A stretch of 64,000 nt of DNA from CAZJRB01 sp964547995 (GTDB lineage: Bacteria; Planctomycetota; Planctomycetia; Pirellulales; Thermoguttaceae). Under the pieces are notes generated by a model that saw only the letters and a list, made by a program, of their open reading frames with translations, was not told the DNA's origin and made no database searches. The first letter of the stretch is position 1. Each line of letters begins with the position of its first letter. This document shows, in pieces, positions 1-7,541 of this stretch. The position numbers were made by a program, and so were the translations under genes. The DNA is taken from positions 1 to 64,000 of the forward strand of contig CAZJRB010000001.1 in NCBI GenBank assembly GCA_964547995.1, written 5' to 3'.

Positions 1-51
1 CTTTCTTGTCCAGGCCAACTATAACTGTTTGTCAACTTACGAAACGAACAT

Positions 52-843
52 CTAGTCGCCCAGCAACGCGTCGACCGCCTGGCCGATGTCGCCGGCGGCC
101 ATCAGGGTCTCGCCGACGAGCATCGCACCGACGCCGGCCGCTTCGAGCCGCCGTGCGTCTTCGCGAGTGCGGATGCCGCTTTCGCCGACGACGATCCGAT
201 CGTCGGGGATCTCTTGCCGCAGCCTGAGCGTATGGTCGAGATCGGTGGTGAACGTCCGCAGATCGCGGTTGTTGATGCCGACCAGCCTGGCACCCGTGTC
301 GAGCACCCGAGGAAGGTTCTGCGGATCGAACAACTCGACCAATGGGGCCATGCCCTGGTCAACGATCGCGTCGTGCAGGTCGCCCAACAGCGGGCCGTCG
401 AGACATTCGGCGATCAGCAGCACGGCGTCGGCCCCGGCCGCGCGGGCTTCGAGGACCTGGTACGGGTCGATCACAAAATCCTTCCGCAGCACGGGCAGAT
501 CGACCGCGGCGCGGATGTCGCGAAGGTGGTCGAGGCTCCCTTGAAAATACGGCTCGTCGGTCAGGACGCTGATGCAGGCGGCCCCGTGCTGCCCGTAGAT
601 ATTCGCGATTTCGACCGGGTGGAAGTCCTCGCGGATGACACCCTTGCTGGGGCTCGCCTTTTTCACTTCGGCGATCAAACGGATCGGCGGTCCGCCGGCC
701 AACGCGGCGAAGAAATCGCGCGGCGGCGGGGCGGCGGCGAGCCGGTCGCGCAGCGCCGCCTCCGGCACGTCGGCCTTCGCCCGGACGAGGGCTCTCCGCT
801 TCGTCGCAACGATCTTGTCGAGGATGGTTTCCATTGTATTCAT
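52..843 (-). CDS. trpC: Indole-3-glycerol phosphate synthase
   Basis: Converts carboxyphenylamino-deoxyribulose phosphate to indole-3-glycerol phosphate in cytoplasmic tryptophan synthesis. At 263 residues it has the usual length for the single-domain (beta/alpha)8 enzyme. Family motifs are present in order: AEVKKASPSKG near residue 60, VLRKDFVIDPYQ, LVGINNRDL and VVGESGI, which carry the catalytic lysines and phosphate-binding loops. The chosen ATG at 843 gives MNTMETILDKI, which matches the family N-terminus; an ATG at 834 is also possible. No Shine-Dalgarno is visible, because the sequence just upstream, including the ATG at 843, belongs to a palindromic repeat. The open frame extends to 873 but that part is only translated repeat. 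It follows purH on the same strand after 130 bp. Confidence 0.95.
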   Translation of the reverse strand: MNTMETILDKIVATKRRALVRAKADVPEAALRDRLAAAPPPRDFFAALAGGPPIRLIAEVKKASPSKGVIREDFHPVEIANIYGQHGAACISVLTDEPYFQGSLDHLRDIRAAVDLPVLRKDFVIDPYQVLEARAAGADAVLLIAECLDGPLLGDLHDAIVDQGMAPLVELFDPQNLPRVLDTGARLVGINNRDLRTFTTDLDHTLRLRQEIPDDRIVVGESGIRTREDARRLEAAGVGAMLVGETLMAAGDIGQAVDALLGD

Positions 844-927
844 AAAGCCGCGACCGTTGGTCGCGCCGAACACTGGTGGCAGTGGTTCTTGGCAACGCCT
901 GGCGCGACCAACGGTCGCGGCTTTATG
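841..927. repeat. Palindromic element A1, 87 bp (27-bp perfect inverted arms)
   Basis: The arms at 841-867 and 901-927 are perfect reverse complements and enclose a 33-bp centre. Each arm is itself a hairpin (CGCGACC-gtt-GGTCGCG). Read on the other strand, the element is nearly identical to the 87-bp element at 21160-21246; the 33-bp centres differ at about five positions. It fills most of the purH-trpC gap, and its left edge contains the trpC ATG. It has BIME-like architecture: two hairpins in inverted orientation. Confidence 0.93.
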
Positions 928-973
928 GGCGAGTCCGCAATTGCCGAAGTTGTTTTTGAGCGACCTCTTGGCC

Positions 974-2542
974 TTAGTGCCTGAAGTGTCTTCGGCCGGT
1001 GAAGACCATGGCGATGCCGTGCTTGTTGCAGGCGGCGATGACTTCGTCGTCTTTGCGCGAGCCGCCGGGTTGGATGATGGCGGTCACCCCGGCGGCGGCG
1101 GCCGTCTCGATCGCGTCGGGAAAGGGGAAGAAGGCGTCGGAGCCGAGCACCGATCCGGCGGCCCGGTCGCCGGCCTTCTTAATCGAAATCTCGACCGAAT
1201 CGACACGGCTCATCTGCCCCGCCCCGGCCCCGAGCAGCATCCGGTCCCTGCACAGGACGATCGCGTTGGACTTCACGTGGCGGACCATCTCCCAGGCAAA
1301 CCGCAGGTCGGCCATTTGCTCGTCGGTCGGCCTGGCCTCGGTGACGACTTTCCAATCGTCTTCCGGGTCGGCCAGCACGTCGGCCTCCTGGACGAGCACG
1401 CCGCCGGCGATGGGACGATGGACCATGCCAAGGCCGGCCGAGTCAATCTCGCCGACCTTCAGCAACCGGACGTTGTCTTTCCACTTGGGCTTTGTTGTGA
1501 GGACCTCGACGGCTGCCTGATCGAAGTCGGGCGCGACGATCGCCTCGATGAACATGCCCGGCTCGGTGAGCACCTCGGCCGTATCGGCGTCGACCGTGCG
1601 GTTGAGCCCGATGATCGACCCGAAGGCACTCAGGGGGTCGCCTTCCATGCCTTTTTTCAAGGCATCGGCCAGCGTGTCGGCCGCCGCGGCCCCGCAGGGA
1701 TTGTTGTGTTTCAGCACGGCGGCTGCCGGCTCGGAAAAGCCGCGGACCATCGCCAATGCGCTGTCGAGATCGAGCAGGTTGTTGTAGGAGAGTTCTTTGC
1801 CGTGCAGTTGCTGGGCGGAGACGACGTTGGCCGATTCGGCGTCGGGCTCGGCATACAGGGCCGCCTGCTGGTGCGGGTTTTCGCCGTAGCGCAGGACGGC
1901 CTTTCGCTGAAGGCTGGCCGTGATTGTACCGGGAAACGGCCCCTCGGCCCTGGCGCCGGCGAAGAAATCGGCAATCGCACGATCGTATGCTGCGGTATGG
2001 GCGAAGGCCTCGCCGGCCAGCTTGCGACGCAACTCGAAGGTCGTGCAGCCGGTAGCGGAAATCTGTTCGAGAATTTCCGAGTATTGCTCGGTGTTGGTGG
2101 CGATGGTCGTAAACGCATGGTTCTTCGCCGCCGCCCGGACCATCGTCGGCCCGCCGATGTCGATCTTCTCGATGGCCTCCTCCATAGTTACCCCTTCTCG
2201 GGCGACGGTTGCCTCGAAGGGGTAGAGGTTCACCACGACCAGCTCGAAGGTGACGATGCCGTGGTCGGCCAGCGACTTCATGTCCACGTCGTTGTCGTGG
2301 CGGCAGAGGATTCCGCCGTGGACCGCCGGATGGAGCGTCTTCAGCCGCCCATCCATCATCTCGGGAAAGCCCGTGTAATCGGCCACGTCCTTGACCGGGA
2401 CACCTTCGTTCTCAAGCTGTTTTCGGGTGCCGCCGGTACTGTAGATCTCGACGCCGGCCTCGGCCAGACCTCGGGCAAAGCCAGCCAGACCCATCTTGTC
2501 ACTTACACTGATGAGGGCACGTTTGATAGGGGGCGACTGCAT
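974..2542 (-). CDS. purH: Bifunctional AICAR transformylase / IMP cyclohydrolase
   Basis: Catalyses the last two steps of purine synthesis (AICAR to FAICAR to IMP). It has 522 residues, the usual length. The N-terminal MGS-like cyclohydrolase domain (about 1-190) opens with RALISVSDK, followed by STGGT and GRLKTLHPAVHGG. The C-terminal AICAR transformylase domain carries KHNNPCG, containing the catalytic Lys-His pair, and ends with an IQPGGS-type motif. The start is supported by GAGGA five bases before the ATG. It lies upstream of trpC on the same strand, so the two may be co-transcribed, although palindromic element A1 lies between them. The 224 bp between this gene and the propeller gene holds no other recognisable feature. 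Confidence 0.97.
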   Translation of the reverse strand: MQSPPIKRALISVSDKMGLAGFARGLAEAGVEIYSTGGTRKQLENEGVPVKDVADYTGFPEMMDGRLKTLHPAVHGGILCRHDNDVDMKSLADHGIVTFELVVVNLYPFEATVAREGVTMEEAIEKIDIGGPTMVRAAAKNHAFTTIATNTEQYSEILEQISATGCTTFELRRKLAGEAFAHTAAYDRAIADFFAGARAEGPFPGTITASLQRKAVLRYGENPHQQAALYAEPDAESANVVSAQQLHGKELSYNNLLDLDSALAMVRGFSEPAAAVLKHNNPCGAAAADTLADALKKGMEGDPLSAFGSIIGLNRTVDADTAEVLTEPGMFIEAIVAPDFDQAAVEVLTTKPKWKDNVRLLKVGEIDSAGLGMVHRPIAGGVLVQEADVLADPEDDWKVVTEARPTDEQMADLRFAWEMVRHVKSNAIVLCRDRMLLGAGAGQMSRVDSVEISIKKAGDRAAGSVLGSDAFFPFPDAIETAAAAGVTAIIQPGGSRKDDEVIAACNKHGIAMVFTGRRHFRH

Positions 2543-2766
2543 GGAATTCCTCGTTCAAGTAACCTGTTTGAAAACCTGCGCCGGACTCCTCGTTGATTCA
2601 GCGCACACGGGCAAACCCGTACTTTTATCGACTGGTCGGGTTTTGGTCAAGGACCCAGGCAGGAGGGATGAGGAAGATGGGCAATCTGCGCAAGATGCCT
2701 CCGCCGACCGGCGGAGCAAGCGTCTAAACATCGAGGACTTCCGCGAGATCGCGGTTCGGCGCCGAA

Positions 2767-4449
2767 TCAACCCCCGAACGGATCGCCACCAAACGGGTTC
2801 GCACCGCCAGCAGCACCGCCGCCAGCGCCACCACCGGCAGCGCCACCACCGCCGCCAGCAGCGCCACCCGCAGCCCCGCCACCCGCAGCATCGCCACCCG
2901 CAGCGTCGCCACCCGCAGCGTCGCCACCCGCAGCGTCGCCGCTGCCAAAGGGATCACCACCGCCGGCGCCGAAGGGATCTGCCCCTCCGCCAGCGCCACC
3001 GCCAGCGCCAGCGTCACCGCCACCGCCAAACGGGTCGCCTTCTTCTGCGCCGAACGGATCGTCGCCCCCGACATCGTCGAACGGGTCTTTCTCCGGCTTC
3101 GCCTCGACCTCGGCAGCCGCCTCGTCCAGACCGCGTTGTTCGATCTCGGGTGCCTCCTCTTCCTCCTTGATGATTCGATGCACGAAGGGATCGGTCAATT
3201 CGATTTCGTGCAGGCACTGGATGACGCCGGTCGTGTTGGCGAGAAAGATTCGATCGTTAGTCGTGTTGAGCAGCCGGATGGGCAAGCCGGGGATAGGGAA
3301 GGTGTCCAGGCGAGTCCCCGTCTTCGCGTGGAGCACGAGCATTCGTCCGACCTTGTCGACGGCATAGACGCGTTCTTTGCTGGCAGAGACAAACTGTTGG
3401 ATTCGGGGCGCCCACCAGAGTTCCTTGCCGGTTTTCGCCTCAATGCAAAACATCCCGCCAGGTTGGGTCGCAACGAAGACACGGTCGCCGATGACAACCG
3501 CCGGCTCGAGGATCGGCTCGCCGGTGGAGAACCGCCAGAGGGAATCGCCGCTGTTCTCTTCCACGGCATGGACGAACCCGTCGCGCGAGGCGGCATAGAT
3601 GACCCCCGACTTGCTCGGGTCGTCGGGGTCGGAGGGGAGGTACGTGGGCTGCGCGGCAATCCCTTCGTCCGTCTCCAGCCGGAACTTCACCGTCAGCCGA
3701 TCTTCGCTCCGCCGGTCCACGCGGCCGATATTCATAAAGCCCGCATCCGTCGGCCAAATCACGTATTCTTCGCCTTCGTTCTCTCGTGCAATAATAGGCT
3801 GAACCATCGCCTTGCCTTGCGAGAAGCAAGTCAAAGGCGGAACGTATTCCTGGTTCAAGCGGAGGTTGTCGCGGCGGTCCTGCTCCATCTCCGCTTTCTC
3901 TTCCTCGGTAAGATCTTTCTTGATCTTTCCCAACTCTCTCATGGGATCGGTCAGCGGTTCAAGCCGGTAGGCCATCACCAGACCGGAGATCATGGGAATG
4001 TACGCCCGTTTCTCGCTCACGCCGGGCCCGGCGCCCGGAGCCCCGCCCACTTCGGTCTTATACAACAGGTCACCGTTGTAGCGGTTCACAACGTACAGTT
4101 GTGAGCCGTTGACGATCGCTAGCAGGTCGTTGCTCAGTCCGGGTCGCATGGTGGGATGGTCGGGGCGTCCGATCTGTTTTGCCCAAAGGGTCTTCCCGGT
4201 TTCCGCATCGATCGCATGGACCATGGCCCGGTCCGACGCCACGTAGAGCGCCCCGTCGTGCAACACGACGTGGCGCACCCGTCCTTGGCCGCGATCCATC
4301 TGGATCTGGGTGTACCAGGGCCGTGCGAGGCCGTGCCTTTTCGCGGTCGGCTCGGGAATGATGCCGGACTGGTAAAAATCGGCCTTCAAGTGGCTGCACA
4401 CGCAAAACACGGCAACCAGCACCGCAGCACCAAGTATGTGGCGAATCAT
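2767..4449 (-). CDS. Exported PQQ-type beta-propeller protein with Gly/Ala/Asp-rich tail
   Basis: A 560-residue protein starting MIRHILGAAVLVAVF, a Sec-type signal peptide; GAGGA lies six bases before this ATG, so the upstream in-frame ATG at 4485 was not used. Residues about 30-420 contain repeated PQQ-like blades with motifs such as DAETGKTLWA, YAASRDGFVHAVEENSG and FCIEAKTGKELWW, as in propellers of the PQQ/BamB type. The last ~110 residues are low complexity: DPFG blocks followed by GGDAA repeats, encoded by a 15-bp tandem repeat near 2876-2945. No catalytic residues were identified. It probably acts in the periplasm or at the outer membrane as a scaffold or binding protein; substrate unknown. 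Confidence 0.8.
   Translation of the reverse strand: MIRHILGAAVLVAVFCVCSHLKADFYQSGIIPEPTAKRHGLARPWYTQIQMDRGQGRVRHVVLHDGALYVASDRAMVHAIDAETGKTLWAKQIGRPDHPTMRPGLSNDLLAIVNGSQLYVVNRYNGDLLYKTEVGGAPGAGPGVSEKRAYIPMISGLVMAYRLEPLTDPMRELGKIKKDLTEEEKAEMEQDRRDNLRLNQEYVPPLTCFSQGKAMVQPIIARENEGEEYVIWPTDAGFMNIGRVDRRSEDRLTVKFRLETDEGIAAQPTYLPSDPDDPSKSGVIYAASRDGFVHAVEENSGDSLWRFSTGEPILEPAVVIGDRVFVATQPGGMFCIEAKTGKELWWAPRIQQFVSASKERVYAVDKVGRMLVLHAKTGTRLDTFPIPGLPIRLLNTTNDRIFLANTTGVIQCLHEIELTDPFVHRIIKEEEEAPEIEQRGLDEAAAEVEAKPEKDPFDDVGGDDPFGAEEGDPFGGGGDAGAGGGAGGGADPFGAGGGDPFGSGDAAGGDAAGGDAAGGDAAGGGAAGGAAGGGGGAAGGGAGGGAAGGANPFGGDPFGG
2876..2945. repeat. 15-bp tandem repeat encoding GGDAA
   Basis: Successive copies of a unit reading CGCCACCCGCAGCGT on the plus strand encode a Gly-Gly-Asp-Ala-Ala run in the tail of the minus-strand propeller gene. 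It is a coding microsatellite, likely to vary in length between strains. Confidence 0.8.
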
Positions 4450-4674
4450 GATCGTCCTCGATCGTTTTTGTTCCAAAGGGTTCATTCAGATGTGGGAGAT
4501 ACAGACAGTGAGCGCAGAAAACCCTCACCTTCTCCATGATAACTACTAACTTGCCAAACCACACCCATAAAAACGGCTGCCGCCGGCCATTTTATTCCAG
4601 GCAGCCACCCTCCAGGGGGGTACGGGGGCTCGGCACCCGCTTCTGCCCGGTGCCGGCACAACGACAAAGCTCGC

Positions 4675-4703
4675 TTGGGAGCCAGTCCTGAAAATGATAG
4701 AAT
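4675..4703 (+). promoter_or_regulatory. Sigma70-like promoter for the glycosyltransferase operon
   Basis: TTGGGA at 4675-4680, a 17-bp spacer, then TAGAAT at 4698-4703. The predicted transcript would begin about 16 bases before the GT4 ATG at 4726, leaving a very short leader without an evident Shine-Dalgarno. The GATAGAATC context resembles a -10 motif seen upstream of other genes in this window. Confidence 0.45.
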
Positions 4704-4725
4704 CAACCCCCCCGAAACGACGATC

Positions 4726-5817
4726 ATGGACGACCTCGTACAAAAACGCGGACTGCTCCCGGCCTCTCCGTCGATACGGCGGAAGAAGATCGCGTTGGCC
4801 GGCAGCTTGACGGCGATGGCTGCACCCGGCGGGGGTGAAATCCAGATGCTGGCCATGGCCGAGATCCTGCCGAAGTTGGGCGTCGACGCCCGGCCCTGGC
4901 GGCCTTGGGAGGATTCGCTCTCGGCGGCCGATTGCCTTCATCTGTTCGGCAGCCTGCCCGGGCACCTGCCACTGGTGGAGATGGCTTGGCAACTCGGCAC
5001 TCCCGTTGCCCTTTCGACGGTCTCATGGTTCGAGCTTGCCAATTGCTGGCGTGAGCCGGGCGGCATTCCGGGCCGCCTGGCCGCGTGCGGCAGGTTTCTT
5101 GCCCGGGCGGCCTGCCCGCGATTGCCCTCCTGGCGACGCCGGCTCTACCACGATGTCGATCTGCTGCTGCCGAACTCGAACGCCGAAGCCCGGCAGTTGA
5201 CTCGCTACTTCCAGGTGCCGTCTGCGAAAATCCACATTGTGCCCAACGGCGCCGACGAGCGTTTTGCCACGGCCGACCCCGATGCGTTCGAGGAAATGGT
5301 CGGTGTGAAGGATTTCATTCTCTATCCCGGCCGGATCGAACCCCGCAAGAACCAGCTCGGGTTTCTGAAGGCCGTGCGGGGTATCGACGTGCCGGTTGTC
5401 GTGCTCGGCGACGTGGTGCCGGGGTACGAATGGTACCAGGACAAGTGCCGCCGCGCGGCCGACCGGGGGGTCAAGTTCGTTGGGCGGCTCGACCATCACG
5501 ATCCGCGCCTGGCATCGGCCTATGCCGCTTGCGGCTGCCTGGTGCTGGCCAGTTGGTTCGAGACCCCCGGGCTGGTCGCGCTGGAAGCCGGGATGTCGGG
5601 CACACCGCTGGTGTTGCCGGAAGGCGGATCCGCCCGCGAGTACTTCGGCCGCCACGCCCTCTATGTCAAACCGGACGATCCGCCGGGAATTCGCCGCGCA
5701 GTCGAATATGCGCTCGAGCGCGGGCGGAGCCGGGAGCTGGCCGACCATGTCCGCTCGAACTTCTCCTGGAAAGCAGCCGCAGAGGCCACGCGTGAAGCCT
5801 ATGAAAAGATCGTGTGA
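4726..5817 (+). CDS. GT4-family glycosyltransferase (GT-B fold)
   Basis: A 363-residue retaining glycosyltransferase, likely transferring a sugar from a nucleotide-sugar donor during envelope polysaccharide or LPS assembly at the cytoplasmic face. The N-terminal acceptor domain has a Gly-rich loop (PGGGEIQ). The C-terminal Rossmann domain has NGADE, LYPGRIEPRKNQ and the E-x7-E region (SWFETPGLVALEAGMSG) that contacts the donor. The ATG at 4726 was chosen because the family-like sequence begins just after it; an upstream in-frame ATG at 4675 overlaps the promoter. It is the first gene of an operon and overlaps the next gene by 17 bp. Sugar specificity cannot be read from the sequence. Confidence 0.85.
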   Translation: MDDLVQKRGLLPASPSIRRKKIALAGSLTAMAAPGGGEIQMLAMAEILPKLGVDARPWRPWEDSLSAADCLHLFGSLPGHLPLVEMAWQLGTPVALSTVSWFELANCWREPGGIPGRLAACGRFLARAACPRLPSWRRRLYHDVDLLLPNSNAEARQLTRYFQVPSAKIHIVPNGADERFATADPDAFEEMVGVKDFILYPGRIEPRKNQLGFLKAVRGIDVPVVVLGDVVPGYEWYQDKCRRAADRGVKFVGRLDHHDPRLASAYAACGCLVLASWFETPGLVALEAGMSGTPLVLPEGGSAREYFGRHALYVKPDDPPGIRRAVEYALERGRSRELADHVRSNFSWKAAAEATREAYEKIV

Positions 5818-7312
5818 AAATTCCGAGAACGCCGATGCACGGCGGTTGAGGAAACGGCCGCTGGGTAACTATCGCTACGTCCGCTTGCGGTGGCGGGTGC
5901 TCTTTACGGCCGTCGATTTCATCGGCACGTGGCTTTGCCGTTTCGTTCAGGTAATAAGCTCTGCCGGAAAACCCGTACGACGGCCTTCCAAGGCCGTCGA
6001 AAAGCCGAGGCATTCCAACGGCGACGGCCTTGGAAGACCGTTGTACAGTGCATCTGGATATCCCCGCCGAATCCTGCTCATCCAGCTCGACCACTTCGGC
6101 GATGCGGTGATCACGACGGCCATGCTCCCACCCCTGCGGAGTCGATATCCCGAAGCGTCCATTGAGGTCCTTGCCAGCGAAGCCAACCGCGAGGTGTTCG
6201 AGGCCGCCCCTGAAGTGGATTGCATCCATGTCTCGACGGTCAACCGCTTCGCACGTCGGGGTCTGACGCCACTGGCATGGATCGCGGCGACCTTCCGGTG
6301 GGGCCTCCGGCTGCGGCGGCGCAACTTCGACTTGGGGATCGACGTCCGCGGTGATTTCCCCGCGGCATTGATCCTGTGGTTGTGCGGCGCACGGCGACGG
6401 GTCGGCTGGGCGGCCGGCGGCGGAGGCTTCCTCTTGACTGACAGCCCCCCGTATGTCTTCGACCGGCCCGAAGTCGATTCGCGGGCAGCCCTGCTGGCCG
6501 AGTTGGGGATCGAGGCCGAAGACCTCCGGCCGCAATTCCGGCCGACCGAGGAGGCCCGCCGGGAAATCCGCCGGCAGTTGTACGACGGCCTTCCAAGGCC
6601 GTCGGATGCGGATGGTAGCTGCACTTGCCAGAGTGTGGAACCCCCTGGAATTCCCGCGTCCTGGCGAACGCAGCTACAGTATTCACCCTTGGCGGTCTTG
6701 CACATCGGATCCGGCACCCCGGCAAAGCGGTGGCCCGTCGAATACTGGCGGCAGTTGGCCGGGCGGCTCGTCGTCGAGCACGCCGCGCAACTCGTGCTCG
6801 TCGGCGGCAACGACGATTGTATCGTCGCCCGAAAATTGCTGGGTGGGCATCCGTGGCCCGGCGTGATCGACTGGACCGGCCGGTTGCGTATTGTCGAGTT
6901 GGCGGCACTCTTGGAGGAAGCGGACGTCCTGGTGGGCGCCGACTCCGGCCCCGCGCAGCTCGCCGCCGCGGTCAATACACCCGCCGTCGTCCTCTTCTCC
7001 GGCACCAACCGCCCGCGACAGTGGCAACCCCGGGGCAAGGAGGTCACCGTGCTGCGTCACCAGCTCGATTGCTCCCCCTGTCATCGCGAGCGATGCCCCA
7101 GACCGGGCCATCCGTGCATGCGCGGGTTGCTCCCCGAGCGCGTCCTGGCCGAAATCGTCCGGGTGTTGCGGCGGAGAAACGCGGTGCCGCGTCCGCCCTT
7201 CGATAAGCCCTCGGATAATGGGTGCCACCGGCGTCTCGCCGGTGCTTCCGCCGGGCACGGGCAAGATGCCCGTGACACCGAGATACACCGAACCTGCGTG
7301 GAATTGCCATGA
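5801..7312 (+). CDS. GT9-family (heptosyltransferase-like) glycosyltransferase carrying in-frame repeat insertions
   Basis: A 503-residue GT-B protein of the WaaF/WaaC type. The first Rossmann strand is RILLIQLDHFGDAV (about residues 90-103) and the donor domain has VLHIGSG, PVEYWRQLA, GADSGPAQLAAA and VVLFSGT. A CxxC-rich segment (CSPCHRERCPRPGHPC) lies near residues 427-442. It is longer than the usual ~350 residues because it contains repeat-derived segments: residues 59-82 (72-bp palindromic element), about 260-293 (a REP hairpin plus a second palindrome, between the two Rossmann domains) and about 474-494 (two hairpins). All preserve the frame. It overlaps the upstream GT4 gene by 17 bp and the next gene by 4 bp (ATGA), suggesting translational coupling. 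Confidence 0.82.
   Translation: MKRSCENSENADARRLRKRPLGNYRYVRLRWRVLFTAVDFIGTWLCRFVQVISSAGKPVRRPSKAVEKPRHSNGDGLGRPLYSASGYPRRILLIQLDHFGDAVITTAMLPPLRSRYPEASIEVLASEANREVFEAAPEVDCIHVSTVNRFARRGLTPLAWIAATFRWGLRLRRRNFDLGIDVRGDFPAALILWLCGARRRVGWAAGGGGFLLTDSPPYVFDRPEVDSRAALLAELGIEAEDLRPQFRPTEEARREIRRQLYDGLPRPSDADGSCTCQSVEPPGIPASWRTQLQYSPLAVLHIGSGTPAKRWPVEYWRQLAGRLVVEHAAQLVLVGGNDDCIVARKLLGGHPWPGVIDWTGRLRIVELAALLEEADVLVGADSGPAQLAAAVNTPAVVLFSGTNRPRQWQPRGKEVTVLRHQLDCSPCHRERCPRPGHPCMRGLLPERVLAEIVRVLRRRNAVPRPPFDKPSDNGCHRRLAGASAGHGQDARDTEIHRTCVELP
5975..6046. repeat. Palindromic element B1, 72 bp, inside the GT9 gene
   Basis: The left arm GTACGACGGCCTTCCAAGG (continuing to 5999) and the right arm at 6022-6046 are inverted copies with two mismatches in 25. 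Each arm is a hairpin (GACGGCCTT/AAGGCCGTC) with a GTAC foot. The 72-bp length equals 24 codons, and the element is translated as residues 59-82 of the GT9 protein. Confidence 0.9.
6580..6604. repeat. Solo B-family hairpin inside the GT9 gene
   Basis: Identical over 25 bp to the left arm of element B1 (GTAC foot, GACGGCCTT/AAGGCCGTC stem). It is translated in frame as LYDGLPRPS, at the junction between the two GT9 Rossmann domains. Confidence 0.88.
6615..6677. repeat. GTAGCTGC palindrome inside the GT9 gene
   Basis: It begins GTAGCTGC and ends GCAGCTAC. The arms are imperfect inverted copies enclosing CTTGCCAG and CTGGCGAA segments. It lies 10 bp after the solo B hairpin, so the two form one composite insertion, translated in frame as about residues 272-292. 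Confidence 0.75.
7220..7281. repeat. Double-hairpin repeat at the 3' end of the GT9 gene
   Basis: Two adjacent hairpins: CACCGGCG-tct-CGCCGGTG at 7226-7244 and CACGGGCA-aga-TGCCCGTG at 7256-7274. They are read as part of the C-terminal ~30 residues of the GT9 protein, outside the conserved fold. Confidence 0.7.
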
Positions 7313-7512
7313 TTGCTCCGTATCATCAAACGAAAGACCCGCCACCCCCTTCAGGCATCCGCCGTGCCCGGCAAGTAGTCGCCTCGATGCTGTTGACCGG
7401 CGAAACTCGCAACACCAGCTCACGGGTCCCCGGCTGGAAGGCCTGGCTGTTTACCGGCTGGGTGGTCGCAGCGATGGTCGTTTATTTTGCGTACATGTTC
7501 GGATGGTTTTAA
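7309..7512 (+). CDS. Small single-helix membrane protein
   Basis: A 67-residue protein with a polar, basic N-terminal half and one hydrophobic C-terminal helix (AWLFTGWVVAAMVVYFAYMF, about residues 45-64). It is accepted as a gene because its ATG overlaps the GT9 stop codon as ATGA and it ends 29 bp before the next glycosyltransferase, so it sits inside a tight operon. No family was recognised. A tail-anchored or small inner-membrane subunit that helps the glycosyltransferases is possible, but this is only inference from position. Confidence 0.55.
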   Translation: MIAPYHQTKDPPPPSGIRRARQVVASMLLTGETRNTSSRVPGWKAWLFTGWVVAAMVVYFAYMFGWF

Positions 7513-7541
7513 GCGCTGAACCCCGAACCCTGAACCCTCAG

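Noticed and set aside
635..2596. Open frame of 653 codons on the plus strand opposite purH
   Set aside because: PurH on the minus strand is certain. The plus-strand frame is an antisense shadow caused by high GC at third codon positions and has no family motif.
2876..2945. Possible CRISPR array (regular short repeats)
   Set aside because: The units are contiguous 15-mers with no spacers and encode GGDAA in a real gene.
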